A stretch of 64,000 nucleotides of DNA, from assembly GCF_009821115.1 (NCBI RefSeq), contig NZ_VYTY01000001.1, positions 372,001 through 436,000 of the forward strand. The letters run 5' to 3'. Position 1 is the first letter of the stretch, and every line of letters begins with the position of its first letter. The notes under the pieces are model-generated. The model had not been told where the DNA came from, made no database searches, and was given only the letters and a program-made list of their open reading frames with translations. Of this stretch, positions 17,048-25,336 are shown one piece after another. The position numbers and the translations under genes are program-made. Source of the stretch: Nitrincola alkalisediminis. GTDB taxonomy: Bacteria; Pseudomonadota; Gammaproteobacteria; Pseudomonadales; Balneatricaceae.

Positions 17048-19033
17048 ATGAATAATAATAACGTGAAATCAACCTCGTTTGGCATATTGCTGAAATCACT
17101 TATCGCCCCAGCTTTTTTACTGTTTTTTATGGTAATGGTGGGAGCTTATGCGGTATACAATTTAAGCAGTGTGAGCCAAACAACCCGTATCATTACCGAT
17201 GATATGGTTCCAAATACGGGGCGTGCAACGGAAGTCATGCGTTCTATTTTTAATGAGCGCTTAGCCTTATACAATTTTAGAGCCAGTGGTTCGCCTGAGG
17301 ATGCGCGGATCTTCAATACTGAACAAAAAGAGACCCAACGTTTGCTTCAAGAGGCGGACGTCTACTTTAAAAACCCTCAACGCCGTGCCATGTTGCAAGC
17401 GTTGTCTCAACAGCATGAAACGTTCGGTCGTCATTTTTCTCAAGAGTTAGTTCCTGTGCAAACAGAAATGATGGCGTTGCGCGTGCGTCTATTAAGTGAG
17501 CTGGGCCCTGCCGCACGGCGTGAAATAGAACGCTTGGTCGAAACCGCATTGGTCAGTGGTCGCCTGACAGAGGTTCGAGTGGCTGTGGCTGCACAAGGCA
17601 GTGTTTTGAATGCCAGTACGCAAGTGGGGTTGTTTTCCATTACCATGGATCCAGCCTTTCAACGTGAAGCGGGGCTATTAATTGAAGATGCCCGCTTTAC
17701 CATTGAAGACTATGCTGAGATTGCGGGATTGGATACCCGTGCCTTAATTGATGAGTTGGTCAGTACCTGGTCTGAGTATGAAGAAGCCTTCGCGCAGATG
17801 ATTCAACTCGCTGAGCGTTATCAAGCCATTTTGAATGATTCCATCTTGCCTAAGGGAACTCAGCTAACCGATGCCGCATATGGTTTACAGCTCGATATTT
17901 TTAATCATTTAGAGCAAGAAGGCGCTCGGACCCAAGCTCAGATTCAATCCAGCAGTGTAATCATGATGCTACTGGTGGCAATCGCAGCCATTATTGGCTC
18001 GGCAATTGCCTATTTTATCACTCGAAGTGTCGTCAAACCGCTTCTTGCATCCAGCCGTGTATTATCGGATTTGGTGACAAGTCTGAGGGCGAAAAACTGT
18101 GATTTACACCAGCGCTTGCCTGTTACAACACGTGATGAGGTTGGGGTTCTAGCCCGAAACATCAACGAATTCTTAGCAACCTTGCAGCCCGTTGTTAATC
18201 AGTTCAGAGAGAGTTCCGATACACTGCAGTCTGCTTCTGGCAAGCTGACAAAGGTTGCATTGAAAACCCAAGAGGGAACCCATCAGCAAAAGAGTGAAAC
18301 CATCGAAGTGGCCACAGCCATGGAAGAAATGGAGAGCACCGTTGCAGATATTGCACGAAGTGCCGCAGAAGCACAGGTGTTGTCTGAACAAACAGACAAA
18401 GATGCAAATGAAGGCAAACAAGTGGTTAATCAGATGATTAACAGCAGCCAAGATTTAGCGTCTCAGCTTAAAGAAATGGCGGATGGCATCGAGTCGTTAG
18501 GAAGCCATACGGCGTCCATCGGACAGGTGTTAGAGGTGATCAAAAGCATTTCCGATCAAACGAATCTATTGGCACTGAATGCAGCGATTGAGGCGGCGAG
18601 AGCGGGTGAGAGTGGACGTGGATTTGCAGTGGTTGCCGATGAAGTGAGAACCTTGGCAAAACGAACCCTGGATTCAACGGTGCAAGTGCAGTCTTTTGTC
18701 GATAATGTGCAAGAAGGCACCGAACTGGTGGTGTTGAAAATGCATAAGTGCAAAGCGTCTAGTGAATCTACAGTAGAAAAAGTAGCCGCCGCAAATGAAG
18801 CCTTAAACATGATCATGACGCGTGTGCAAACCATTAAGGATATGACCACTCAAATCGCCAGTGCGGCTGAAGAGCAAAGCTTGGTGTCTCATGAAATTAC
18901 GCGCAGCGTGGATCGTATACGACACATCGCGGAAGAGTCTGCTTTGTCGGCAGAAGGGTCATCTCAGTCGGCTCTGGAAATGGACCGTTTGGGTAAGGAA
19001 TTAAATCAGTTGGTGAGCCAGTTTAAAGTCTAG
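17048..19033 (+). CDS. methyl-accepting chemotaxis protein
   Basis: Transmembrane chemoreceptor, 661 residues. TM1 lies near residues 15-38, a long helical periplasmic sensor near 40-300, TM2 near 305-327, then HAMP and a cytoplasmic coiled-coil signalling domain whose hairpin tip reads [20 protein letters not shown] followed by [18 protein letters not shown]. No CheR-binding pentapeptide ends the protein (it stops at QLVSQFKV). The ligand is unknown; lying divergent from gtsA suggests a sugar-related cue. Expression is probably from the sigma54 promoter 60 bp upstream. Its 3' end meets the histidine kinase gene with a gap of 3 bp and no terminator. Confidence 0.9.
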   Translation: MNNNNVKSTSFGILLKSLIAPAFLLFFMVMVGAYAVYNLSSVSQTTRIITDDMVPNTGRATEVMRSIFNERLALYNFRASGSPEDARIFNTEQKETQRLLQEADVYFKNPQRRAMLQALSQQHETFGRHFSQELVPVQTEMMALRVRLLSELGPAARREIERLVETALVSGRLTEVRVAVAAQGSVLNASTQVGLFSITMDPAFQREAGLLIEDARFTIEDYAEIAGLDTRALIDELVSTWSEYEEAFAQMIQLAERYQAILNDSILPKGTQLTDAAYGLQLDIFNHLEQEGARTQAQIQSSSVIMMLLVAIAAIIGSAIAYFITRSVVKPLLASSRVLSDLVTSLRAKNCDLHQRLPVTTRDEVGVLARNINEFLATLQPVVNQFRESSDTLQSASGKLTKVALKTQEGTHQQKSETIEVATAMEEMESTVADIARSAAEAQVLSEQTDKDANEGKQVVNQMINSSQDLASQLKEMADGIESLGSHTASIGQVLEVIKSISDQTNLLALNAAIEAARAGESGRGFAVVADEVRTLAKRTLDSTVQVQSFVDNVQEGTELVVLKMHKCKASSESTVEKVAAANEALNMIMTRVQTIKDMTTQIASAAEEQSLVSHEITRSVDRIRHIAEESALSAEGSSQSALEMDRLGKELNQLVSQFKV

Positions 19034-19036
19034 TAT

Positions 19037-20557
19037 TTAGGCTTTATCGAGTTGAATGTCGACTTTCAAACCCATGCCGGGTTCATTCTTTAATTGAATC
19101 GAACCTCCATGGGTATGAACAATATTGCGGGCAATTGTCATTCCCAGACCATGCCCGCCCGTATTGCGATTGCGAGATGTCTCCAAACGGACAAAGGGTT
19201 CAAAGATATGTGCCAATTCCTCTTCAGGGACGCCCGGCCCATTATCGAGGATGGTAATTAAAAATGCATCTGGGGTTTCGTTGAGCGTGATCCATGCCTC
19301 TGAACCATAAAAAACCGCATTATGAATGAGATTCGACAAGCAGCGTTTAAAGGCGATGGGGCGTCCGATCAACTGCACCTGCGCAGGTGCATCTATATGG
19401 ACTGTCTTATTTAAGACGGCCACCTCCTCTTGGATCGCATGGACTAATGCATTCACATCCATACGCGATGTTGGCTCGTTCAAGTCGCTACCACGTGCCA
19501 ACTCCAGAGCTCCTTGAACCAAATGCTCAAGTTCACTGAGATCTTGGTTTATTTTGGTTCGTGCTTCTGGGTCATCAAGAAGCTCTGAGCGTAATCTCAG
19601 GCGTGTGATCGGGGTTTTTAAGTCGTGGGAAATGGCCGAAAACAGCAGGTTGCGCTCACTAATAAAGGCTAGGATGCGCCGTTGCATTAAGTTAAACGCC
19701 CGAGCGGTTTCGCGGACTTCAAAGGTGCCTTTCTCGGGTACCGGAACTTGGTGAATATCACGTCCCAGAAGGCTGGCCGCCTCTGAGAGCTGTCGCAGAG
19801 GGGCCGTCATCCAGCGTACAATAAACCAACTGCTCAGCATCAGAATAAAGGATAAAATTAAAGTGAACACGAGTTGTTCATGTGTAAAAGGGGGAATGCC
19901 TTCAACAACATAGGGATCCGGGAGCATTAAGCTGGCCAAGTAGAGCCAGTCACCATTGCTCATTTGCATCTGAGCGACCAGCAGAGGGGCAGGCGGATTC
20001 AATACCAAGTTATTTTGCACCCAACGGGAGGGAAGCTCCGAGAAAAGTACGTCTTTGTTGAATACGCGTAGTTTGTCGGGATAGGCAAAATTGACATCAA
20101 TTGCACGGACACGGACACCGACACGGTCTCTAAAGGCTGTTTCGTAGGCGCTAATAAGCCGCGTCTTCAGCGGATTGTCTTCAATGGTTTCATATTCAAT
20201 CCTCTCTTCATTGACACTCAAGAAAAAACGGCTTCCCCCCAGATTGCGCTGCTGATCTAAAATAATATGCTGGTAGGTTTTGGGCAGACCTTCAAAATAG
20301 AGAACCGTCTGTGCCATCGAAATGGCTAAGTCTTCAACACTCAAGAGGGCGTCAGACTCTTTTTCACTGTGCATAGAGGCAAGCCAAATACTGGTCGCCA
20401 GAAAAAAAGATCCACCGACCGCCAGTGCCATCACCAATAGTAAGCGACTGTAGAGCGATGAGTACGCACGCGGTAATAGGCTGGTTAGCCAACGCGGACG
20501 TCGAGTTTTGGGCTTAGAGGTATTGGATGTCAGCACTGAGAAGGTAACCCTGTCCAC
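19037..20557 (-). CDS. gtrS: sensor histidine kinase, GtrS-like
   Basis: Membrane histidine kinase of about 506 residues. TM1 near 39-61, periplasmic sensor near 62-225, TM2 near 228-250, then HAMP, HisKA with FSAISHDLKTPI (phospho-His) and HATPase with NLIHNAVFYG, DNGPGVPEE and GHGLGM. The start is a GTG that overlaps the regulator gene by 44 bp; a second GTG lies 7 codons in. In Pseudomonas, gltR-gtrS lies beside gtsA and controls glucose uptake, with GtrS sensing 2-ketogluconate. The same neighbourhood here supports that role, although a chemoreceptor gene is interposed. Family certain, specific identity moderate. Confidence 0.7.
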   Translation of the reverse strand: MDRVTFSVLTSNTSKPKTRRPRWLTSLLPRAYSSLYSRLLLVMALAVGGSFFLATSIWLASMHSEKESDALLSVEDLAISMAQTVLYFEGLPKTYQHIILDQQRNLGGSRFFLSVNEERIEYETIEDNPLKTRLISAYETAFRDRVGVRVRAIDVNFAYPDKLRVFNKDVLFSELPSRWVQNNLVLNPPAPLLVAQMQMSNGDWLYLASLMLPDPYVVEGIPPFTHEQLVFTLILSFILMLSSWFIVRWMTAPLRQLSEAASLLGRDIHQVPVPEKGTFEVRETARAFNLMQRRILAFISERNLLFSAISHDLKTPITRLRLRSELLDDPEARTKINQDLSELEHLVQGALELARGSDLNEPTSRMDVNALVHAIQEEVAVLNKTVHIDAPAQVQLIGRPIAFKRCLSNLIHNAVFYGSEAWITLNETPDAFLITILDNGPGVPEEELAHIFEPFVRLETSRNRNTGGHGLGMTIARNIVHTHGGSIQLKNEPGMGLKVDIQLDKA

Positions 20558-21245
20558 GAACGGTTTTGATTAACTGACTGGCATCGTCACCGGTTTCGAG
20601 TTTTTGTCGCAATCGACTGATTTGAACATCGATGCTGCGATCATAGGGGCTCAGTTCCCGGCCTTTCAAGCGTTTAAACAATGCCTCCCGACTGATTATT
20701 TGACCAGGGTGTTGAATGAAAACCTGTAATAAATCAAAGTCAGCACCGCTTAAGGCTAGGCTATCGCCTAACTCATGTATCAACTTGCGTTGCATTAAAT
20801 CAAGCGTCCATTGACCAAACTGTATTTTTTGTGCAGTAGAAGTTTCAGTGGAGTTGCTGCGCTCTTCCGTACGACGCAGAACCGCTTTAATTCGCGCCAA
20901 TAGCTCACGTGGGTTAAAGGGTTTATTCATGTAATCGTCTGCGCCGAGTTCTAAGCCAATAATTCGGTCGGTTTCATCGGAACCGGCTGTCAGCATGATG
21001 ATTGGTATATCAGACGTCGTGCGAATTTTTTTGCACAGGGTGAAGCCATCCTCTCCCGGCATCATGATGTCCAGCACAATTAAATCGACAGGATTTGCGC
21101 GTAAGGACTCCATTAACCCTTGTCCATTATGCGCCGTCGAAACCATAAATTGATTGCGACTCAGGTAGGTGCTTAATAAATCTGTGATTTCTGCATCGTC
21201 GTCAACAATTAAAATATGAGGCGTGTCTTTATTATTGTCATTCAT
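20514..21245 (-). CDS. gltR: OmpR-family response regulator, GltR-like
   Basis: Two-domain response regulator of 243 residues. The receiver domain has acidic DDD near residue 16, the phospho-Asp in LIVLDIMMPGEDG, LTAG and the Lys of NKPFNP. The C-terminal winged helix ends IKTVRGQGYLLS. Expected to bind DNA near gtsA when phosphorylated by the kinase encoded just downstream. Gene order and the adjacent gts operon point to GltR; general OmpR/EnvZ-type pairs would look similar. The promoter must lie in the 145-bp gap upstream. Confidence 0.72.
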   Translation of the reverse strand: MNDNNKDTPHILIVDDDAEITDLLSTYLSRNQFMVSTAHNGQGLMESLRANPVDLIVLDIMMPGEDGFTLCKKIRTTSDIPIIMLTAGSDETDRIIGLELGADDYMNKPFNPRELLARIKAVLRRTEERSNSTETSTAQKIQFGQWTLDLMQRKLIHELGDSLALSGADFDLLQVFIQHPGQIISREALFKRLKGRELSPYDRSIDVQISRLRQKLETGDDASQLIKTVRGQGYLLSADIQYL

Positions 21246-21390
21246 AGAAGTACTGTTTTTTTAATTTGTATATTGAAATTGTTTAAGCGGCATCCATCTG
21301 CAATCGAGCCATCTATCATCCGCTATCCGCTGGGGGCGTTAAGTGTGCCACTTCATAATGGATTGAGCTAGATGAAGTCATTTAATTCTA

Positions 21391-23037
21391 TCATTTTCGC
21401 TTGTCAGGGCTATTTGACGGTGACACATACTGCCGGAAAAGGGATTTACCCATACGATACGCACGCTTGAATTCGTCCTTAGTACGGGTGGTCTGCAAAG
21501 GGGTCAAGCGATGGCGATTGAGTTGAGTCATGAGTCCTTCTGAGTAATATTCACTGATAAGAATTTCAAGGCTCTCTAAATTAAAGGCAGGCTTGTTCTC
21601 GGGTAACGCAAGGCACACCATCTCTTTAATGGGAAATAGCGTTTGAAGGTAGGTTTGTGCGTCCAGAATATGCGTCCACTTTTCGTGAGCCGTCGGTGAT
21701 GCAGATGTGATGTGAGGATAGGGAGGCGCCCATTCTTGAAGAAGATGAAGTCGATCCACCTGTGTTAGAACACCGAGCACGGGTGGTTTTTTGCGTGTGC
21801 GGTTGCTTGAAAGTTCGTAGCGTGCTTGCCATGCTTGGTATGCCTGCAAATCCAGAGCCCGTGCGGGTTGATCCGCTTTGAACACCCACAAAATCACATC
21901 AGACGCCATCAGGATATCAAGCGTTTCATTTAGTTGTCTGGCATCGCCATTGAGCCCAGGTAGGTCAATCAGGTGTAGGGCTTCGACCGTCTCAAGTCGA
22001 CATACGTATCGGTTTACAGACGAGGTTGAGGGTAAGGGGGATACCTCGGTTACCAGCTCTCGGCAAAGCGCATTGATGAGCGTCGATTTCCCAGCATTGA
22101 TCTGTCCAACACAGGCTATTTTCAACGGGCTTGGTTCAGGAGGGGAAGGGATTTGATCATCAGCAATCGATGCTTCTTCAAGATCATTTTGGTAGCGCCC
22201 ACTGTAAAGATCGATTGAAACACGAGCCACTTCCTGCAAAAAAGCCTGTTTAAGGCGATGTTGCAGATCGGCTTTAACTTCTTGAAAAAAATAATCATAG
22301 AGTTGGCCGCGAGCTTCTGCCAGCCATCCTGAAGGAGTGGCTAAACGAACCACTCGCCAGACATTCCAGAGCTTAAGGATGGGCTGATGTCGATCTCTAT
22401 TTTCATAAATCAACTGCAATGATGCGATATCAATCTTTTCAGCATACGGCAGGTGTTCTTTCAGTAAATGCCGATAGCGACGGCTGACCACTTCCGTTAA
22501 GGTCAAAAGCTCTAACAGAGTGATTTTAGTGATACTGCGATGATGTTGACCGCGATAAGCCTGAGCGCTCTCCGTGAGGAGGACAATGGCGTGCTCCTTT
22601 AGACGTCCCCAACTGGCATCTTGCTGTAAACAGTCCTCTAGTGTTCGGTTAAGTGCGTGCCAACACGCCAAATCAAATTCGGACCAATCCTGTTGTGGAC
22701 TGACCCAATGACCTGAGTCGAGTGTATGGGGCTCGTGCTCTAGTTGTGCTTTGGATCGTGCATTGGCGAAACGTAAATACACCAAGGGCAGGGCTAACAG
22801 GCAGCTGCAAAGCAAGACCAGTCCCATAAAATAGAGCCCCCATCCCGCTTGCCAAATATGGTATAGGCCGACGAATGACAAGCCTAGAATAGGAAGAGCA
22901 AAGAGGCTGGCTAACCAAGGTAGATAGCTCAGGAGGCGTTCAATGTTTCGAGTAGTGGGCGTTGTTGTCTTAGAGGAGTGCTCTGAAGCATGGGGCTTAG
23001 GTTGAGGTTTCACGTGTTGCGACCTCTCGGATTTCAT
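21391..23037 (-). CDS. membrane-anchored Era-like GTPase
   Basis: A 548-residue protein of a poorly characterised family. A polar N-terminus of about 40 residues is followed by two hydrophobic helices (near 42-62 and 66-90), then a mainly helical region and a GTPase domain from about residue 305. G1 is GQINAGKST, G3 is DLPG, and the G4 position reads TQVD instead of NKxD, which may lower guanine specificity. It is coupled to the next GTPase by a 41-bp overlap at its start. Such pairs resemble the YcjX/YcjF-type stress or envelope GTPases only loosely. No function is assigned. Confidence 0.7.
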   Translation of the reverse strand: MKSERSQHVKPQPKPHASEHSSKTTTPTTRNIERLLSYLPWLASLFALPILGLSFVGLYHIWQAGWGLYFMGLVLLCSCLLALPLVYLRFANARSKAQLEHEPHTLDSGHWVSPQQDWSEFDLACWHALNRTLEDCLQQDASWGRLKEHAIVLLTESAQAYRGQHHRSITKITLLELLTLTEVVSRRYRHLLKEHLPYAEKIDIASLQLIYENRDRHQPILKLWNVWRVVRLATPSGWLAEARGQLYDYFFQEVKADLQHRLKQAFLQEVARVSIDLYSGRYQNDLEEASIADDQIPSPPEPSPLKIACVGQINAGKSTLINALCRELVTEVSPLPSTSSVNRYVCRLETVEALHLIDLPGLNGDARQLNETLDILMASDVILWVFKADQPARALDLQAYQAWQARYELSSNRTRKKPPVLGVLTQVDRLHLLQEWAPPYPHITSASPTAHEKWTHILDAQTYLQTLFPIKEMVCLALPENKPAFNLESLEILISEYYSEGLMTQLNRHRLTPLQTTRTKDEFKRAYRMGKSLFRQYVSPSNSPDKRK

Positions 23038-24082
23038 TCAATGCTCGCCAGTAGGTTTCTTGCAGCTTAACAGGAGAGGAGGTGAGTCCTTTCTGTTGAT
23101 TATACCAATATTGGCATGCGACACGTCCGAGCGCGTAGGTTGAGGCAAAGCTCAGAGCAGCAGCACTGATGGCGCCGACGGACTGCCCATACACAGGTAT
23201 CAATTTCAATAATTGGCGAATGCCCAGTTGCGAGGCATAGTGAATGCTAATACTGACGCCTAAGGCCGCGAGCAATTGCGTGAGCTGTTGACGAGACCAG
23301 GGTTGATTGTAACGTGCAGCAAGGCCTTGCAGCATTTTGCTTTGGATGACAGGCACCGTGATAGCGCCCACGACAGGAACACAGTCGGTGGCTGCGGCAA
23401 CGCCAGCAAAGCGTAAAATTTCGTTGCGATGATCTGCAAAAATTTGAGCTTCTGCCTCTTTATGACTCTGATTGTGTAAGGCTTCAGTGACCGCGGGTAA
23501 AAACTTGGCAATGGCCAGCTTTAAGGATGCGACGCCCAGTGGTTGCGCCTCATTTAAGTCCACATGCACTTGAGGGAGGGTGTGTCCCCAGCGTTGTTCA
23601 ATGTTCTCCTGATTCAGATCTGAGCAAGGTGATGGCCCTGCACTGTGGGTATGAACGCACAGTAAGTGTTTTAATTTTGAATCATTGCGAATCTGTTTGA
23701 GTGCATCGAATAGGGCGCTTTGTTCAGGATCATCAGCACGCATCAGTAGGAGTACTGCATGACTTGAGCCTTGGCACTGGGCAATGTCCTCTGTGGCATC
23801 GTACATCGCTTCCCCCAGTCCTCGAGTGTCTAAGAACCTGAATAAGGGGTCGGCTGCAGGGAATGCATAGGTATGTGCATGCTGGGTACAGGGTCTAAAG
23901 CCACGACCTATTTGAATCTGATTTTCGCCTGTCAGAACCCTAATCAGAGACGATTTTCCGGCTCCTGTTTTTCCCAATAACCATAAGGTCGGTAAGTTGA
24001 CCTCCGAATCATGAGAGGGCTGCACCATACTTGGGTGAGGCGGTGGTGTGAAAAATGCTGTCAATCGATCAGGTAGTTTCAT
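22997..24082 (-). CDS. GTPase with C-terminal DUF697-like membrane domain
   Basis: About 361 residues from ATG 24082. The N-terminal G domain has Walker A LLGKTGAGKSS (near residue 33), a switch with FRPCTQHAH and G3 LDTRG. The C-terminal half is hydrophobic and Ala/Gly-rich (AATDCVPVVGAITVP, LIPVYGQSVGA), the pattern of DUF697. A longer reading frame from 24190 is open but would run through the terminator at 24137-24169, so I reject it. Co-transcribed with the downstream GTPase. Relatives associate with the inner membrane; role unknown. Confidence 0.7.
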   Translation of the reverse strand: MKLPDRLTAFFTPPPHPSMVQPSHDSEVNLPTLWLLGKTGAGKSSLIRVLTGENQIQIGRGFRPCTQHAHTYAFPAADPLFRFLDTRGLGEAMYDATEDIAQCQGSSHAVLLLMRADDPEQSALFDALKQIRNDSKLKHLLCVHTHSAGPSPCSDLNQENIEQRWGHTLPQVHVDLNEAQPLGVASLKLAIAKFLPAVTEALHNQSHKEAEAQIFADHRNEILRFAGVAAATDCVPVVGAITVPVIQSKMLQGLAARYNQPWSRQQLTQLLAALGVSISIHYASQLGIRQLLKLIPVYGQSVGAISAAALSFASTYALGRVACQYWYNQQKGLTSSPVKLQETYWRALNEIREVATRETST

Positions 24083-24136
24083 GAGTAAGACTTTAGAGTC
24101 TAGTGTGATTATTGCAAGTCTTGCGCGATTAAAACT

Positions 24137-24169
24137 AAAAAAAAGCCGAAGCGATATGAACGCTTCGGC
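24137..24169 (-). terminator. intrinsic terminator of the candidate small RNA
   Basis: On the minus strand GCCGAAGCG-N7-CGCTTCGGC, a perfect 9-bp GC-rich stem (24161-24169 with 24145-24153) followed by eight T. It would also stop any read-through from the GntR gene. The GTPase gene starts 55 bp further on. Confidence 0.88.
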
Positions 24170-24236
24170 CCTAACGTGCTGAATAAGCACTTTGAACTTA
24201 TGTGCGATGAGGGCACGAGTTCAACCTGTCAATGAG
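24137..24236 (-). ncRNA. candidate Fur-regulated small RNA (RyhB/PrrF-like in role)
   Basis: No gene occupies this stretch, but on the minus strand a Fur-box promoter (24242-24270) is followed by about 100 nt of foldable sequence and a strong intrinsic terminator. Predicted RNA: 5' CCUCAUUGACAGG; hairpin 1 (24224-24192) with outer stem UUGAACU/AGUUCAA, inner stem GUGC/GCAC and loop CCUCAUC; hairpin 2 (24190-24176) GUGCU/AGCAC; then the terminator with eight U. CCUCAU occurs twice in predicted unpaired regions and could pair with Shine-Dalgarno-like AUGAGG or GAGG. I see no clear primary-sequence match to RyhB or PrrF. Promoter, box, structure and terminator are seen; the function is inferred. 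Confidence 0.68.
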
Positions 24237-24241
24237 GTTTT

Positions 24242-24270
24242 AATGTAATGCAAATTATTATCGTTTGCAA
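24242..24270 (-). promoter_or_regulatory. promoter with embedded Fur box
   Basis: Minus strand: -35 TTGCAA (24270-24265), 17-bp spacer, -10 TACATT (24247-24242), predicted start 24234-24237. The spacer region is filled by a Fur-like dyad TGCAAA-N9-TTTGCA (24249-24269), whose 19-bp core matches the classical Fur consensus at about 13 of 19 positions. Binding there would block RNA polymerase under iron sufficiency. Confidence 0.65.
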
Positions 24271-24322
24271 TAGTGTTTGTGGTTTTTTTTGGTATGCGTG
24301 AGATTTTTCGTGAGTACACACT

Positions 24323-25093
24323 TTACTCTTGGCGGGTTAAGAAGCCTTGGCTCAGCTGAGCTTCCAGTTCAATGTTAAAGGCCTCGGCACTGCGCATGTG
24401 TTCCGCCATCAATTGGTGTATTTTTGCGGTGTCTTGAGCTTTAAATGCACTTAGCAGTTTTCGGTGATACTCAAGGTTAGCTTTAGAAAATTCACGTTGC
24501 TCGGGCAGTTGTACTTTTTTAAAAATGACAAGATCCTTAATCAAGTCATTCAAAAAGCGCCCCACAAATCGCAGCAATGGGTTGCCGCAACGATCGGCAA
24601 GATGATTGTGAAAATCCAGCTCTGCAATACGTTGTTGCAAGCGTTGTTCAATATTCTGAGCGGGTTCGGCGCAGAGCTCGGTTAATCGGGACAGTTCGTC
24701 CAAGTCGCTTTCGCTGAGGTGGGCGCTGGCAAGCACTGCAATTTCAGGCTCAACGAGTTTGCGCAGTTGGTAGATGTCCGGGCCTGTTGGGTGTTGGAAG
24801 TGGAAAAAATTGCGGAGCATATCAGAGGCAAGTGCATAGGGGACTTCAGCCAAAATAGCCCCTCCATTCGGGCCTGTTTTGACGGTGATCAGTCCCTGAA
24901 CTTCCAGTGATTTTAACGCTTCACGCACGGTTCCTTTGGAACATTCGAATAACTCCATCAAAGCTTTTTCATTGGGGAGTTTATCACCAGCTTGAATCCC
25001 CTCGACAACAACCCAGCGTTTTACCGATTCAACAATTTGGTCTGCACGTTTGACACGCTTCGTTGAGTTGATGCCGGAAAACTGAGTATCCAT
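24323..25093 (-). CDS. GntR/FadR-family regulator (FCD domain)
   Basis: Transcription regulator of 256 residues. The N-terminal winged helix (GDKLPNEKALMELFECSKGTVREALKSLEVQGLI in outline, residues about 37-70) is of GntR type, and the all-helical C-terminal FCD domain has the metal-binding pattern with D.HNHLADRCGN and late HxxM/AEHM. FCD regulators usually sense a carboxylate or acyl-CoA. It is divergent from gcdH and the CoA-transferase gene across 243 bp with an 18-bp palindrome, so control of glutarate use is the likely job. Ligand not deducible. Confidence 0.82.
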   Translation of the reverse strand: MDTQFSGINSTKRVKRADQIVESVKRWVVVEGIQAGDKLPNEKALMELFECSKGTVREALKSLEVQGLITVKTGPNGGAILAEVPYALASDMLRNFFHFQHPTGPDIYQLRKLVEPEIAVLASAHLSESDLDELSRLTELCAEPAQNIEQRLQQRIAELDFHNHLADRCGNPLLRFVGRFLNDLIKDLVIFKKVQLPEQREFSKANLEYHRKLLSAFKAQDTAKIHQLMAEHMRSAEAFNIELEAQLSQGFLTRQE

Positions 25094-25267
25094 TTAGACT
25101 GTTTCTCGTTGAGCTGAGGTGATTGTAAAGACTTATTAAGCACTATCGATTTTTAAGTCTAGACTATATTAACGCTTGGCAGAGGTTTCGAACAGTGTGT
25201 TTTTTATGCCTATGCCACATGAATCATGACTCTTTTCCTGATGCGATAGAAAAAACTTGATTTATAC

Positions 25268-25285
25268 TATTTATTATAATAAATA
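25268..25285. promoter_or_regulatory. 18-bp perfect palindrome upstream of gcdH
   Basis: TATTTATTA-TAATAAATA, 52-69 bp before the gcdH start in the regulator/gcdH gap. It contains a TATAAT hexamer. It may be the operator of the GntR regulator, but low-complexity AT palindromes also arise by chance. Confidence 0.4.
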
Positions 25286-25336
25286 TAACAAATAAATTCT
25301 GTACCCAACAACATTAAATCAAACACGAGGTTTTCC

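Noticed and set aside
24083-24190. N-terminal extension of the DUF697-type GTPase
   Set aside because: The extension would read through the intrinsic terminator at 24137-24169; the ATG at 24082 begins a normal N-terminus.
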